Assembly (NCBI GenBank): GCA_049999765.1
Contig: JBNGIQ010009260.1
Location: 172,033-214,423, forward strand
DNA: 42,391 nt
Direction: 5' to 3'
Source: Phaeoceros laevis
Lineage: Eukaryota; Anthocerotophyta; Anthocerotopsida; Notothyladales
In this document: in pieces, positions 1 to 11,139 of the stretch
Layout of the letters: the number at the start of each line of letters is the position of its first letter
Position numbering within the stretch: the stretch's first letter is position 1
Notes under the pieces: model-generated
Told to the model about the DNA's origin: nothing
Databases searched by the model: none
Seen by the model: only the letters and a program-made list of their open reading frames with translations
Made by a program: the position numbers and the translations under genes

Positions 1-810
1 TTGCAGGCATAATGTGCTACCCGGCGTTGGTAGTAATGTGCTATCCGGTGCTAATCTCCATAAAGGAGCGGGATTACACTCATAATCCCGAGGCGAGCGC
101 AGGCTTATAATGAGCCGGTTTCCTTCAAGTTGAGTTTTATGTTGATACTAGACATCTTGTGTTTTACATACATCTAGTGCACTTTTTTTTTGCATTAACA
201 TGTTTTTGCGTGACAAAACACTAACGGCTTGTGGTGAAAGGTACATTTTTGTAAAAAAAAATTATTTTACTATTCCAGGGTCACAAAATACTCCATTATC
301 AAATTATTGTATGATACTTGTTTCTCGTCTTGTCCATCAATTTTCACACATGATACATCTTCCCAAATCTACAACTTTTTTAATATAAAGGATTTCAATC
401 CCTAGGAAGCTCTAAAACAAAGCGTCTCAGTCTTGAGACCCATGGGTCTCAAATATGACGCGGTGTGCATGGATGCAAATCTTGTTATATTTGGTTTCTG
501 AAATGGAGACAATTGGACATATTTTTTGACCCTTGTTGGGCGTTGAATAATATTTAAGCAACTAATCTAAAGCATTACGTAGCAATCTTCAAAGTTTTCA
601 ACCTCCGTAAAAACACTCTTTTCCTTGATATTTTGCATACAATGCATCACATGGCAGTACATATTATCCAGAAGAAGAAAAGAAGAATAGTTTTATTAAG
701 TCTTGGGTTCTAGGAAGCCCTTTATAATAAGAACAAGGTAGGCAGAAAAAAGAAACTACCATGTTAATTCTAAAGTTAGTTCCTAGATTTTAGTTAGAGG
801 ACTAGTTGTC

Positions 811-876
811 ATTCTACTCAGAGGATGAGTAGAATCACAACTCTCTTAGCCACATTACTCATCCTCTGAGTAGAAT
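811..876. repeat. Perfect 21-bp inverted repeat with 24-nt spacer
   Basis: Bases 811-831 and 856-876 are exact reverse complements over 21 bp and could form a long hairpin in DNA or RNA. Each arm also holds a smaller internal palindrome (ATTCTACTC against GAGTAGAAT). No open reading frame accompanies it. It may be the core of a small MITE-like element or a hairpin transcript; the sequence alone does not decide. Confidence 0.8.
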
Positions 877-3430
877 CAGGAGGACAAGACACATGTAGGA
901 AGGAGCTACGACCCCATCACAAACATCTTATGCACACTCCATATCGTCCTCCCAAGGGCATGACGACCAGAAGTTTTCAAAATCTTCCTGCAAATTTAAG
1001 CCTCTTATAACGGTCGTCAATTACATACTGCATTCGGTGGAGAAACCAACTATGTCACAGTGTAAGACAGGACATGCCAGACAAGTATACAATGCAAACC
1101 TGGAACTAGATCTTTAGATATTAGGCCGTGGATTCGGCAAGTGATATTGTAGAAGCTTGAGCATCAAATCAGGACAATGGATGCTCCGGCTCCATTTTCA
1201 AGACATATTGTCTGTGCAGGCCTGCACGACTGAGGATGCAGAGGAGCTTTTCTCCCCCTCTACCTTATCTATTCTAATGCGCACCCTGTTCGGCACTGCG
1301 CAGGTCCTTCTCATATCCCGGCTACCCTGGTGGACGTTCCTGTATTTATACCAGGGAAGAAGGCAAGAAGATTCTTAAATCTTAGTACCGTGGGGGGAGG
1401 GTTTTGAGTCCTTGGGATTGGAGACCAAGCAATTTATCAAAGTCCTTAGTTAATATACAAGTTCTAAACTACCACAAACTACTCCGTTTGGGGGAAGCGT
1501 CTACCTGTAGGCGGAAGAGGAAAAGATAGAGTCCGCCTCTTCCACTCAAAGAGGACAGCCCGAAACAAACGGCCGTGTAGAGTCTGTGGAACGCGTTGAG
1601 TGAACTTGGATTTTTCAAGTTGGCAATGGCGTCCTCCACATCCACAAAATCCACTTGGTCATACCACAGCTCATACATCGACGGTTGGCTCACCACCCAG
1701 ATCGTATAAAGATTCATTCATTCATTCATCGAATTATCAGGATCTTCTAATGCAAAGCAATCTCTAAAAACTTCCTTCACATCCTTGCATGAATTGCATT
1801 GCAGCAGCCTTGAGCGGAACACAATCCATTTCACAATGTATCCATCCACACAGCGATAATTAATACAAACTTGCTTTTTCCGCACGTTTGCGTGTCCAGA
1901 ATCGCTCCACCAGTTTGGCTATGTCCACCTGCGAAAGTTTGTCACGGGCAAGGAAGTTGTAGAAAAGAATGACAAAGAGGGCAATCCAGATATAGATGGA
2001 GGCACGCAGCAGAAAGAGGTTGAAAAAGACAATGATGAAGAGAGCATAACTTTGTCTACTGCCATCAAGCTGGAAGTGGAGGAAGAAATCTAACAGTTAG
2101 TGTCAACGGCGGAAATCGAATTCGTGTAGAGAGTCCAGAAGCAGGGGGAATTTCAAAGCATCAAGGCATACGTCGCCGCAGTTGCAGAACTTGGTAAGCA
2201 ACTAAGACATCGAATGGATGGTGCCATAGTCAAATCCCGAATCTTAAAAGGTTTAGCGCATCCAAGCACCCTGACAGGGAGGCAGAAAAACCTCACACGA
2301 GGCGGCAGGATCAATCAGCCATACCATGCAACTCCCCTGTTGCCTTCTCCTCCTCTAGTGATGAAGCCACAATGTTCTCTTGAGCTAAACAACGTTCGTC
2401 AGGCATCCCGAACGCAGGGGAAGTAGACTTCAGGACATCGGGAAGAATATCTTCTTCCATGGCAACCAACAATTTAGTAGCCATGACATGACAGCCAACA
2501 ATTCAGCTGACTAGACATAACAGCCAACAATTCAAGAATTTTACCACAAATGTGTTCAAGAAGGTCTCTTGCGAGTCAAAACTCTTGACCCAATCAATTA
2601 ATTAATTATGGTATAAAGTTCTTCTTTCTTACGCCACACTTATGGTAAAGTTTCGTCGTGAATCACCACAATGTCAAGTTTTAAACCTCAACAGTAGGTT
2701 GTGACCATGGTCAGAGTTGAAGGGTGACCACTATAGCAAACAGCATGGCAAGTAAAGCGAACTTGGTAAAATTTGGTGCAAGAGTCAGCACCATTTCCAA
2801 AGCTCTCAATATAGATGCGAAGGCAACTGAAGTAACAATGTATGAGATTTACCTTCAAGACATAAAGGTATTGGTTGAGCTAGCTAATGAATTAGCAATG
2901 GAGGTCAGGGCTGTCTTGTATAGCTGCCTTAAGTCAGATTTAATAAGCAGAAAGTGAGCACCCCTAGGCTAGCTTAACCTAGGTTTGTAGAAGCCTCTTA
3001 TTTTCAACCTAGGCTTAGGTTGTACCACCTTAATTTATGACACTGGTTACCAAAAAAGTATAGATGTAGCTCCTCTACGGCCCACCATGTTCCAGCACAT
3101 AGACTCAACTCAACCTCAAACTATACTATCTTAACACAGTTAATCAGAATCATGTCAAACCAAGGTTAAATATGTAAAGATATAGATGGTGTAGAAGTTA
3201 AAAGAGCACATGTTCGGGCCAATCAAGTAGAAATTGCTTCACTAACTTAGAAGTAGCAAATGACCTTAGCACGGTATACTAAAAGTCACCATCTAGGGGT
3301 TAAATCTTATTCTGTATCTTTTTTCTCACTTTGTAAAGTGCCCATGTCTCAAAAAAAAAGTAGAAATTGCTTCTCACGAAAATTAGAAGCCTAAGTTCCA
3401 TGTTGTGCTTGACATACAGTGTGGAGTTCC

Positions 3431-3614
3431 AGCAATATATTGGAACACATTCATTCATTAAAATAGGTCTTCCGTATTTTCTTTTTGACTTTAGAGAGTA
3501 GGCTTGTGTATGACCATTAGGAAGCAATATATTGGAACACATTCATTCATTAAAATATGTCTTCTGTATTTTCTTTTTGACTTTAGAGAGCAGGCTAGTG
3601 TATGACCATTAGGA
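3431..3614. repeat. 92-bp direct tandem duplication, two copies
   Basis: The units 3431-3522 and 3523-3614 begin with AGCAATATATTGGAACACAT and match apart from a few substitutions, such as AAAATAGGTC against AAAATATGTC. The period is 92 bp. No gene overlaps it. It looks like a recent local duplication. Confidence 0.85.
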
Positions 3615-3940
3615 AGGAATAACTTCATGAATTTTCTTGACAGCGACACTTGTCAATGTTACAAGAGCCTTTAGAGCCACCAAGGTATTGGAATGCTTGA
3701 TTCCCATGTGGCTTCAACTAACATGAATTTTCTGCTACTATTACTATTAAAGTTTATCAATGGTACAAGTGACGTTTAACTAATACAGAGATGACATAGT
3801 GGACTTACCTGCACCATATAATTAGTTGATTATTGTAAGTAACAAGAGAAATTCACTTGTTACTCAAATTTCAGCCAATAAACTTGCAAGGTTGTATGTA
3901 AGTTGAGAGTTTAGGGTTTAGAACCCTAAATCGTAAACCT

Positions 3941-4116
3941 CATAAATCTATAAAATGCAGGCAAGAAATGATAATCTGATTCAAAGGTTGACACAAATGT
4001 GGCAACTTACAACTTCTAACCCTAAGCTAAGTGGAACTAGTACCTTAAACCCTAAACATAAGCTATGTGACAACCTTTAATTATTATTTCTTGCCCGCAT
4101 TTTACAGATTTCTATG
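3941..4116. repeat. Foldback (inverted-repeat) element with telomere-like motifs
   Basis: The left arm 3941-3994 and right arm 4067-4116 are imperfect reverse complements. The core is AAAATGCAGGCAAGAAAT on the left and the complement of ATTTCTTGCCCGCATTTT on the right. The spacer and the left flank carry several telomere-like motifs (TTAGGGTTTA and ACCCTAAA at 3910-3930, AACCCTAA at 4018-4025, AAACCCTAAAC at 4047-4057). The shape is that of a small non-autonomous foldback element. Confidence 0.65.
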
Positions 4117-5397
4117 CTTCTGGCAGCCATGAATATATCTATTTTTTGAGGTGGCGAATAGTATGATTTGACTTGATGTTCCTGCCTGCTTTTAAATCTT
4201 GTCTCATCTCTTGAGTCATCCGCTTATCACATGCATTCTAAGTGCATGTTTAAGTGGCCTCTAAGAGGCACAATTAGCAAGAATGTACAAAAAAAGAGGA
4301 AAATTATGCTTTGACATAAGCCTTCATTGTCTCTTGTGTTAACCAGTGTGTTTTTGAATAGGTCATTTGACAAATGTCTCCGGCCTAGGCTGCAATCATG
4401 CTAGCATTACTAGGGAAATGTTCACCTCTCATTACCTTGAACAAGAGGTATTGGTAGTAAGGTAGCAGCCACTAACACATAGTCGCATGTAAATCGAGCC
4501 ACGGTCGGAGTTGTTGTTTTGTGTTTGTGTTTCAACCTTCAAGTTGGTGTTATTACACGCATGTCAGTCTCTTTCAAAATGCCCTTTCGACGATAATTTT
4601 CAAGTTTTTTTCACAAGACGTCTTGTGTTCTAGGGTCCTTCAAGTGTGCCTATTTTCCTTGAAAATAAGGGTTTTTTGTGATTCTTTTGCTAGCGCACAA
4701 ACATAGGCGTGAGGAAAACATGAATTTATGCCTCTTTTTACCCACCACAATTTCAAAAGTTCATCGTTTTTTGCAATTAAGTGAAACAAGTGTGCTTATC
4801 TCGAACTCTGCACATGAGCAAGCCCCCCCTCACCGATCAGTTGTTCGCCGATGAAAGTGGTCCCTTTAGGAGTTCACATCCAGGCGAAACCTTTCGGCCC
4901 CTTCCAGGATCGCTCTAACAAGTTTAGCTTCGAAGCAGGGTTCCAATGCGTGTCACCGCCTATTTCAAAGCAGAAGCCGTATGTAGCCATGTATGAAGCT
5001 ACTAAGCATGCAATTGCGCTACTTCCGCAAACCTTCTTGTGACCGGAGCACCGGTTGGCGTGACCTAGCCCTGAATCCAAGGATGTGCAGGCTTTATGTT
5101 TGACATTCAACCTTAGCATTTCAAGTCGGCATCTTGCCATGCCCGGCTTTAGGCAATCTTTTGTCTCAACCTGGACAGGAAAAAACGCTCTCATTCCTCC
5201 TTTAACGATGTGATTACTTGAAGCCAGTCCGTTTCGGATCACAAGTACGCCTTGAAGAAGAACGGCAACACGGTGATCAAAAGTATGTTGAAAGCTCCAC
5301 GTGAACGGATGCACCTTATCAATCCTATATAGATGTTCATTTGCAAGCATTTCCTACACTGCAAAACGAACAGATCGAGACGGACATTCATGAGCAG

Positions 5398-7147
5398 TTA
5401 GTTGGTCATCTGTTCCTCATTGATAGGCCTGAGTGCCTGCAGATAGACGTGCCCCCTGATGACAGATTTGCCAAGACGGAACCCGGGCATAAGCATAAAT
5501 GCTATTCGGGGAACTCGTCCGTCGATATCCAGCTCTTCGTCGCCCACCACCACCTTCTCCATGTAGGCTGCATCAAACTCCATTCCTGCCCCCATCTGAG
5601 TTTGATAATTTTTTCACAGACAAATTTCGGATCAGCTCATGATGTACCGACACGATCAAACTTCCAGCAGTCAATCTCAACTTCGCATCTATAGAGGGTG
5701 AAGCACAATACAAGGGGACACTTACCTTGAGAAGCACGCCGGGTGGCTCGAAGGAATTAGCCAGGAGGTGAGACAGCCAGACCGAAGTAAGCAGTGGAAG
5801 TAGCTGTTCGCACAATTTGGTGTCCAGCAAGCGATGATTTTGTGCTGGCTGGCCCCAGTAGTCGGCCCCCAGACTTGACAGCATCAGTGCCTCAACCTTG
5901 TTGCAACAGAAGTACCAAAACCTCACACGGCCACAAACACAGCCTGGGCCTGCCCCTTCATAGCAGCCTGGCAGACACTTAAAGATGGCTGGAATGCGAG
6001 AACTGTCCATCTTTCTCCATCTCACATCGTCCATCAGACAAGCCAGATCGGTGATCGTTTCGGGGTCGTTACCCTGCATTAAGCTAGTAATTTCCTTGTA
6101 CTGCCGGTTGTTCTTGCAACGTCTTTTCTCACACTCCAGTTCCGTGGGCAAGCACTGGGGAATCTGGAAGTCTTCCGCCTCGAAACCGCGAAACACTGTG
6201 TCCGCAACCATGCTTTGGTAGAAAAACTTGACATCTGACTTCCGCCCAAGTGTCCCCGCCACCTCCACCTCCAAGCTTCCACTATTCCCAGTGGTGAAGA
6301 CCTTGGTGAAGCTGGCAAGCGCTTGCTTGATTTTGTCCGCCAGCAGCTGCAAATCATTGGGAGTGACTCCAGAGTCAAGGTAGGATCCACAAGCCGAGCC
6401 CTGCCGATTAGCCTGGGTTTCAAGCTGGCCAATTTGCCCCTGAAGAGTTTCAACATCCACTCGCAGGGACCCACACTTTGCCTCAAGTGCTGAATTAGCA
6501 GCAGTTAAATGGTCAATACGTCTTAGCATCTCCTTCTGTTTCTGATCCCCCGCAACACGCAGCTGCTTCTCGTTCTCAAGATGGGTCTTGGCATCTTTCA
6601 AATTCTTCTCCCCCTCTGTCAACATACGCGTTATGTCTCCATACCGCTGCTGGAGTTCCTGCAATTGACTCTGCAAAAAGGTATTCCTGCTCTCGCAAAG
6701 TTGCAGTTCCGCTGTGATTTCCTCAACTCTTACAGCAGAGCTAGCCTGCTCCCGAACTGTGGGTGTCCAAAACAAGGTCGCCAGCTTGTATATCGTGTCC
6801 GCATCACGTGACACCAAATTTTGGAAATTGTTTTGCATGCATTGCAGCTCTTGGAGACCGGCTGTTATCCGGAGAAGAGTACCACAATCAGCTTGGTGGC
6901 AATTCGAGTGGCATCCTAACGGATTCAACTGTACGCAGCCTGGTCCACCTATTGCACCGAGTTCGTGAAGCAGTCTCTCCATAACTAGGTCCTGGTTATT
7001 AAGAAACCTCTGGAACAGCTCCGCTTCCTGGCGCATTCCCTGGCTGCGGCTGAGGATGCCTCCCATTGCTCGGAGTCGGTCTCCCTGGAAGCGGGCCTGC
7101 AGCAACAACCCAAGTAGCTTACGCTCCAGGTTCACTGCCCGTTTCAT
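5398..7147 (-). CDS. GIL1/IRKI-like coiled-coil protein (DUF641 family)
   Basis: Two exons, 7147-5726 and 5595-5398, joined by a 130-bp GT-AG intron at a codon boundary, give 539 residues; Arabidopsis GIL1 is of similar size. The N-terminal half is heptad-rich coiled coil (roughly residues 130-260). The C-terminal half matches the GIL1/IRK-interacting layout: a VKFFYQSMVADTVFRGFE block, a VWLSHLLANSFEP block, then FDAAYMEKVV and the closing IAFMLMPGFRLGKSVI motif in exon 2. In Arabidopsis, relatives act in phytochrome-dependent repression of gravitropism or bind the receptor kinase IRK. The start is the first ATG after a stretch with no ATG; the frame stays open back to 7249, so an upstream exon is possible. 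The donor (AAG then GTAAGT) and the acceptor (CTCAG) are clear. Family assignment rests on remembered motifs, not alignment. Confidence 0.8.
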
Positions 7148-7559
7148 TACTCTGGTACACCAAGAGGACGCGTTTAGAGCGCCAAAAGACGCAGTTAACC
7201 CTTTATCGCCGGCCACAAAAAAACACGAGAGCCCAAAAACGTAGTCCACTTCAGGTCACTGCCGTGCAATTTTACCGGGGCCTGACTTGCTCGTCATTCG
7301 GTGCCCGGTGGAGGCTGGTCAAGTTGGCTAACCTGGTTTCCCTGGTTACGCCAGGGCGGTTGGCTTGGCGTCGCTGCTTCGTGTCGCGGGGCACGGCCTC
7401 AAGCCCTCAAGCAGCACCGGTGGTCAGCTCGTGGTTAAACTGCACGGCCGGTGAAACTTGCCATCCCAGGGAATCCCGGTGACCAACGCGGGCTGCAGGA
7501 GGTCAATACCTCTTTTTCCGCATCTTCTAGCAGCATTTTGATCACGATAGTTAATCTCG

Positions 7560-7814
7560 TTCCATCCACATGTGGTATGGTTGGAAAGAGGGAGCCAAGG
7601 GGCACATTCTGACATGAGGCTCAGCAAAAATGGATGCCAAATGCATAAGATATGCCACATCCAAGGGCAAATCGTCCAATATCTGTACTGCCCGACGATA
7701 AAGGGTTAACAAAAAGCTCGTGAAGTAATCCTCGGTGGAAACATTACGCTCCACTGCTCTCCATGCAAGTTCTCTTACTCTTACTCCCTCAAAAGTGCCA
7801 CGGACATCTGCATC
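7560..7814 (-). other. Possible orphan exon upstream of the GIL1-like gene
   Basis: From an AG at 7815 the minus strand reads about 70 codons of protein-like sequence, including VRVRELAWRAVERNVSTE and LYRRAVQILDDLPLDVAYLM, rich in Leu and Arg as in a helical protein. No ATG or clear donor delimits it and I do not recognise the family. It may be a 5' exon of the GIL1-like gene, part of another decayed gene, or chance. It lies between the F-box gene and the GIL1-like gene, both on the same strand. Confidence 0.2.
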
Positions 7815-8198
7815 CTACCACTGTCCTGGGCAGCATATCCGCCTTCACCTTACAGCTGGTATTCAATGTTCATTGACTGTTAGAGAGGCGTGCATGATGA
7901 AGATCGATCGACATCGACCGATAGGTTTGACTGTTATCTAGTGAATACTCGCCATAACTTTGTCTTTGGAGCTTAACCTATCGACATGTAGCCGACTTCA
8001 AAGGATGTCCCTGGTCATAATAACTGTACATCCTATCGAGCCATCGTGTAGGATGACACTGCGCCACAAAAAAACGTTTACCGCGATGTACCTTCTGCTA
8101 CTCCTACTTAGGAGAGTAGTGAAAAGGTCTGGCAGTCACTTGCACACTTGCTGAAGCAGTCAGCTTACAGGGAGGAACACCTACCCAAGTGGCAGAGC

Positions 8199-9524
8199 TC
8201 AGAATCTGGGCACGAATAGCACATAGTTACCGATGCACTTTTGGTGTAGCTGCTGCTCCACAACTCCCCAAGTCCTCTTCAGCACATTGTATCGCACGAC
8301 GTGAGTAGCAAATGTTTTGTAGGTATTTGGGTCAGGGTTATCAACCGTCACGGTGCCCACCTCTGTCTTCACCACTGCCAGGACAATGTAGATAGCATCC
8401 CCAACCACGAGTGTGCCAGACACATGGTGAGAGAACTGAACGTAGTCACACGTCTCCTCATTTTTGTTCTGGTTCAGGAATCTCTTCAGAATGCTGCTGG
8501 GAGCACTCCCAACCCGACGCCACGAGTCTCCCTCCAGCTTCCAAACGGTCAGCTCCAACTTGTTTTCTACATAGCACTGGTCCTCTTGAACGCTGTACAA
8601 ATGGCCACCATACATCACCAGATAAGGACTGTGCTCATTGTTTGCAGTGCCCGGCTCAGATTCATGCTCCGCGCAAACCAAACCCTCATTGTCGATCTGG
8701 TACTCGAAACATGGTTGGAGAGTCCCATATGCTGCCAAAAGCCTGGTGCCGGTGGGCAAGTACTGCGGAAATGGAAAATGCAACAACTGTTCTTCCGTAG
8801 GCTGTGCGAAATCCTCCCACACACAGTCCCACTCGTTGGTAACAGATGAATACAAGACCGCAGACCCGCCTTTCCCTGGTGCACTGACCACCAGGACGAT
8901 GAATTGTGCCGGAAAAGTACCATCCCCAGGCTCGGTGACGGCCATGAAAACCTTGAAAGTCTCCTTGCTGCTCTCGTGCTCGTGTCCATTATTGCTCCGC
9001 GGCGGCAATACCTTGTAGTGGCCCGTGAGCGGGTTGAAGAGGCAAAAGCTCCAGAACCAATTCTTCATTCTGATGAAAGGGTTTGGGATTCGCTTCCACA
9101 CGCACACGAGGCCGTCGTGAGCAGCAAAGCCGGCGCAATCCTGGAACCAGGGTGGTAGGAAACACAGATCAACCTTCACAACCTGCTTGCCACAATCGCA
9201 AGCTTCCGGAGCCACTTCTGGTGGCTTGCTTCGGCTGCGGCGGTACTTGATCCCACAAACAGGCATCCTTGCCGTCTTCCGCAATGCTGCATGCTGTTTG
9301 AGAAAGTCACGCGAGGTGAGAAGAACTCTCCAGCATTTGGAGAGAGCGCGGAAGCGCACAATGCTACGGGAAGGTAACAAGAGCAGAATTCTGCTGAAGA
9401 GGTCATTCGGCATGTGCTGCCACACTTCGTCCTCCATCTCCACACCGCGACAGCAAGATCCGTCGAACTTTTCCCCCAGCGTATGCAAACGGAAATAGCT
9501 GGCACTCTCCGAAGTGGCCGCCAT
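8199..9524 (-). CDS. F-box protein
   Basis: A single-exon frame of 441 residues opening at an ATG. The F-box lies at about residues 35-78 (WQHMPNDLFSRILLLLPSRS followed by SKCWRVLLTSRDF), the standard Skp1-contact helix set. The rest has the spaced aromatic and hydrophobic strands of the F-box-associated/kelch-like domains common in plants, for example LFNPLTGHYKVLPP near residue 165. Such proteins act as substrate receptors of SCF ubiquitin ligases; the substrate cannot be told from sequence. The C-terminus is intact. An internal ATG at MEDEVW (residue 30) is an alternative start just before the F-box. The gene is unrelated in its C-terminal half to the second F-box gene at 36.3 kb. Confidence 0.85.
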   Translation of the reverse strand: MAATSESASYFRLHTLGEKFDGSCCRGVEMEDEVWQHMPNDLFSRILLLLPSRSIVRFRALSKCWRVLLTSRDFLKQHAALRKTARMPVCGIKYRRSRSKPPEVAPEACDCGKQVVKVDLCFLPPWFQDCAGFAAHDGLVCVWKRIPNPFIRMKNWFWSFCLFNPLTGHYKVLPPRSNNGHEHESSKETFKVFMAVTEPGDGTFPAQFIVLVVSAPGKGGSAVLYSSVTNEWDCVWEDFAQPTEEQLLHFPFPQYLPTGTRLLAAYGTLQPCFEYQIDNEGLVCAEHESEPGTANNEHSPYLVMYGGHLYSVQEDQCYVENKLELTVWKLEGDSWRRVGSAPSSILKRFLNQNKNEETCDYVQFSHHVSGTLVVGDAIYIVLAVVKTEVGTVTVDNPDPNTYKTFATHVVRYNVLKRTWGVVEQQLHQKCIGNYVLFVPRF

Positions 9525-9995
9525 CCTCCCAAACGGAAGTGCTTGCTTCTCCTTCCACTACCGATACACGCAGGGCACCTGCCTCAAGTGTTTCCCGCCC
9601 AAAGGATTTCCTGTTACGAATGACATCTTTCACCACAATTTCAGGTACTGAACTATCGTTCATTTGTAAGGGTATAGACTCCTAGCAGTGCTGGCACTCT
9701 TACTAGCTAGTAGACTAAGAAAATAATACATGGATTACTGTGTCACTAAGCATGATTATCTCAGGATTATCCCACATCGCGTAGTTTAGGAGAGAAGCAC
9801 TTGCATATGGGTGGATTTCTACCTATCTATTTCAGAAGGGGCCCAGCTCGACGGATAGTACAGTGGTGGTGGAATCTTACACCACATGGAAAGCTAGGGC
9901 TCGGCATCTGTCGATGTGGGATCGACAGAGCCCGCGCCGCCGATGTGGAATCTTCTACCCCTACCCTCCCTTTTCTGGCATAGATGCTTCCAGGA

Positions 9996-10171
9996 CAACA
10001 GAACTTTCCACCCAGAGCAACCTCAGGTGCAAATGCAAGCTTGCTCTCAGTCCCACCGTGTTGATCACATAGTACCCAACTTGCAACAGAACTTTCCACC
10101 CAGAGCAACCTCAGGTGCAAATGCAAGCTTGCTCTCAGTCCCACCGAGTTGATCACAAGGTACCCAACTTG
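9996..10171. repeat. 88-bp tandem duplication, two copies
   Basis: Units 9996-10083 and 10084-10171 start CAACAGAACTTTCCACCCAG and differ at only a few positions. Since 88 is not a multiple of three, the repeat shifts any reading frame crossing it. It abuts the decayed PPR fragment at 10280-10575 and probably arose within that non-coding remnant. Confidence 0.85.
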
Positions 10172-10279
10172 CATATATGTCCTGGCTTTCAGCATGTTCT
10201 CGATCCCCCCCCCAAGAACATGTAGGCCACTCCCCCCACATCTGTCCTGCGGCTCCATCCAGGTTGCTTCCAGGCTCAT

Positions 10280-10575
10280 GATTTCTCTCATAGCTTGGAT
10301 CTCATTCGCATCCTCCTACAAGTGAGCAGCCGCATAGATGTTTCACATCAAGTTATATACTGCAGCGTTACCTTTGTTCAACAGCACTGCACATTCAAAT
10401 GCCTGCCTTCCAAGGCCCACATCACCCCACTTGCGATAAGCACTCAAAATCCACAGTCTCGGGTTGTAACGGCATATGCTTCACCATCTCCATCGCCCTG
10501 TCTACCTGTCCAGAACGGCAGGGCATACAAATTACACATGTAAAGTTGAGAGTTGTCATGATGCCATCGTCTCTG
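10280..10575 (-). pseudogene. Decayed PPR gene fragment (final PPR and E-motif region)
   Basis: Read on the minus strand with frame changes, this gives pieces typical of the last PPR and E motif: DGIMTTLNFTCVI, then CRSGQVDRAMEMVKHMPLQP, then SACRKWGDVGLGRQAFECAV, then AAVYNLM and NIYAAAHL. At least two frame changes and internal stops interrupt it, so it cannot encode a functional protein. The order and spacing match the end of the neighbouring PPR gene (DLLARSGHLDEAENVLQTMP, then SACKSHGDIERGERCFHRL), but it is clearly a different family member. It lies 3' of that gene and may be the remains of an adjacent paralogue. Confidence 0.7.
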
Positions 10576-11139
10576 CTCGTGTCTTTAAAGTAGTGGCCCT
10601 ACCATTTCAGTTCTCTGCCGCCTACCAATGGCTACCAGACGACACAATGCATATGCACAAGGTAAATAGCAGGTCATGTCAACCTTGAAATGCTTTTCAC
10701 AAAACAATGTGAGTGTAGGGTGAGTCACACACAAAATCACCTCTTCAGCTTCATGAAAGTAGACAAGTGAGCTTGACCACCCCGGGATTTGCTACTTTAA
10801 GCCACATGTCAGAGTACAAGCGCTCCTTCACACCATGCCTCCTACACAGGGGGTTGAGATATTGACCTGGAACCAGTTACAAATGAGCACTCAATGTTAG
10901 CAACGGGGTCTAAGTTGGCTTCTCTCAGAGTACACGATGTCAGGAATCCTTATTCAGAACCATAGCGTTGCCACACAACACAATATCATGACCTGCAAAA
11001 TTTCAGTCAGGCCAATCCCTACGTTTACAGAGCCCTTGCAAAAGAAATACTGACCTTCCAGACAGAAGTCTTTCCTGCTGATTGATTGTGGAGACTGCCA
11101 GCCATGTCTTTCATATCATCTTCTTTTAACACACATACG

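Larger units (their letters stand above)
1..4830. other. AT-rich stretch with no confident gene
   Basis: Read on both strands. The open frames here are short (at most about 80 codons), lack recognisable motifs and do not join into exons I can support. What is visible is repeat structure: an inverted repeat at 811-876, a tandem duplication at 3431-3614 and a foldback at 3941-4116. At 1862-2095 the plus strand gives a Lys/Glu-rich frame and the minus strand a hydrophobic frame; neither is assignable. Old transposon debris is the likeliest content, but no transposase or reverse transcriptase motif was seen. Confidence 0.5.

Noticed and set aside
1862-2095. Hydrophobic frame on the minus strand (LFIIVFFNLFLLRASIYIWI) that looks like a membrane protein
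   Set aside because: The plus strand of the same bases gives a Lys/Glu-rich frame of similar length; the antisense of such codons is hydrophobic by necessity. No homology or start supports either.
2724-2957. Plus-strand frame of 77 codons with helical character
   Set aside because: It starts at GTG, has no recognisable motif and no neighbouring exon.
4874-5350. 158-codon minus-strand frame starting with ATG
   Set aside because: It lies directly downstream of the GIL1-like stop codon, has no known motif and is most easily read as 3' untranslated sequence.
8301-9018. Several plus-strand frames over 120 codons
   Set aside because: They are antisense shadows of the minus-strand F-box gene, which has a clear domain.
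9827-10291. 154-codon minus-strand frame
   Set aside because: The 88-bp tandem repeat shifts its frame, so its length is an artefact of the repeat; its upstream part overlaps the PPR remnant.
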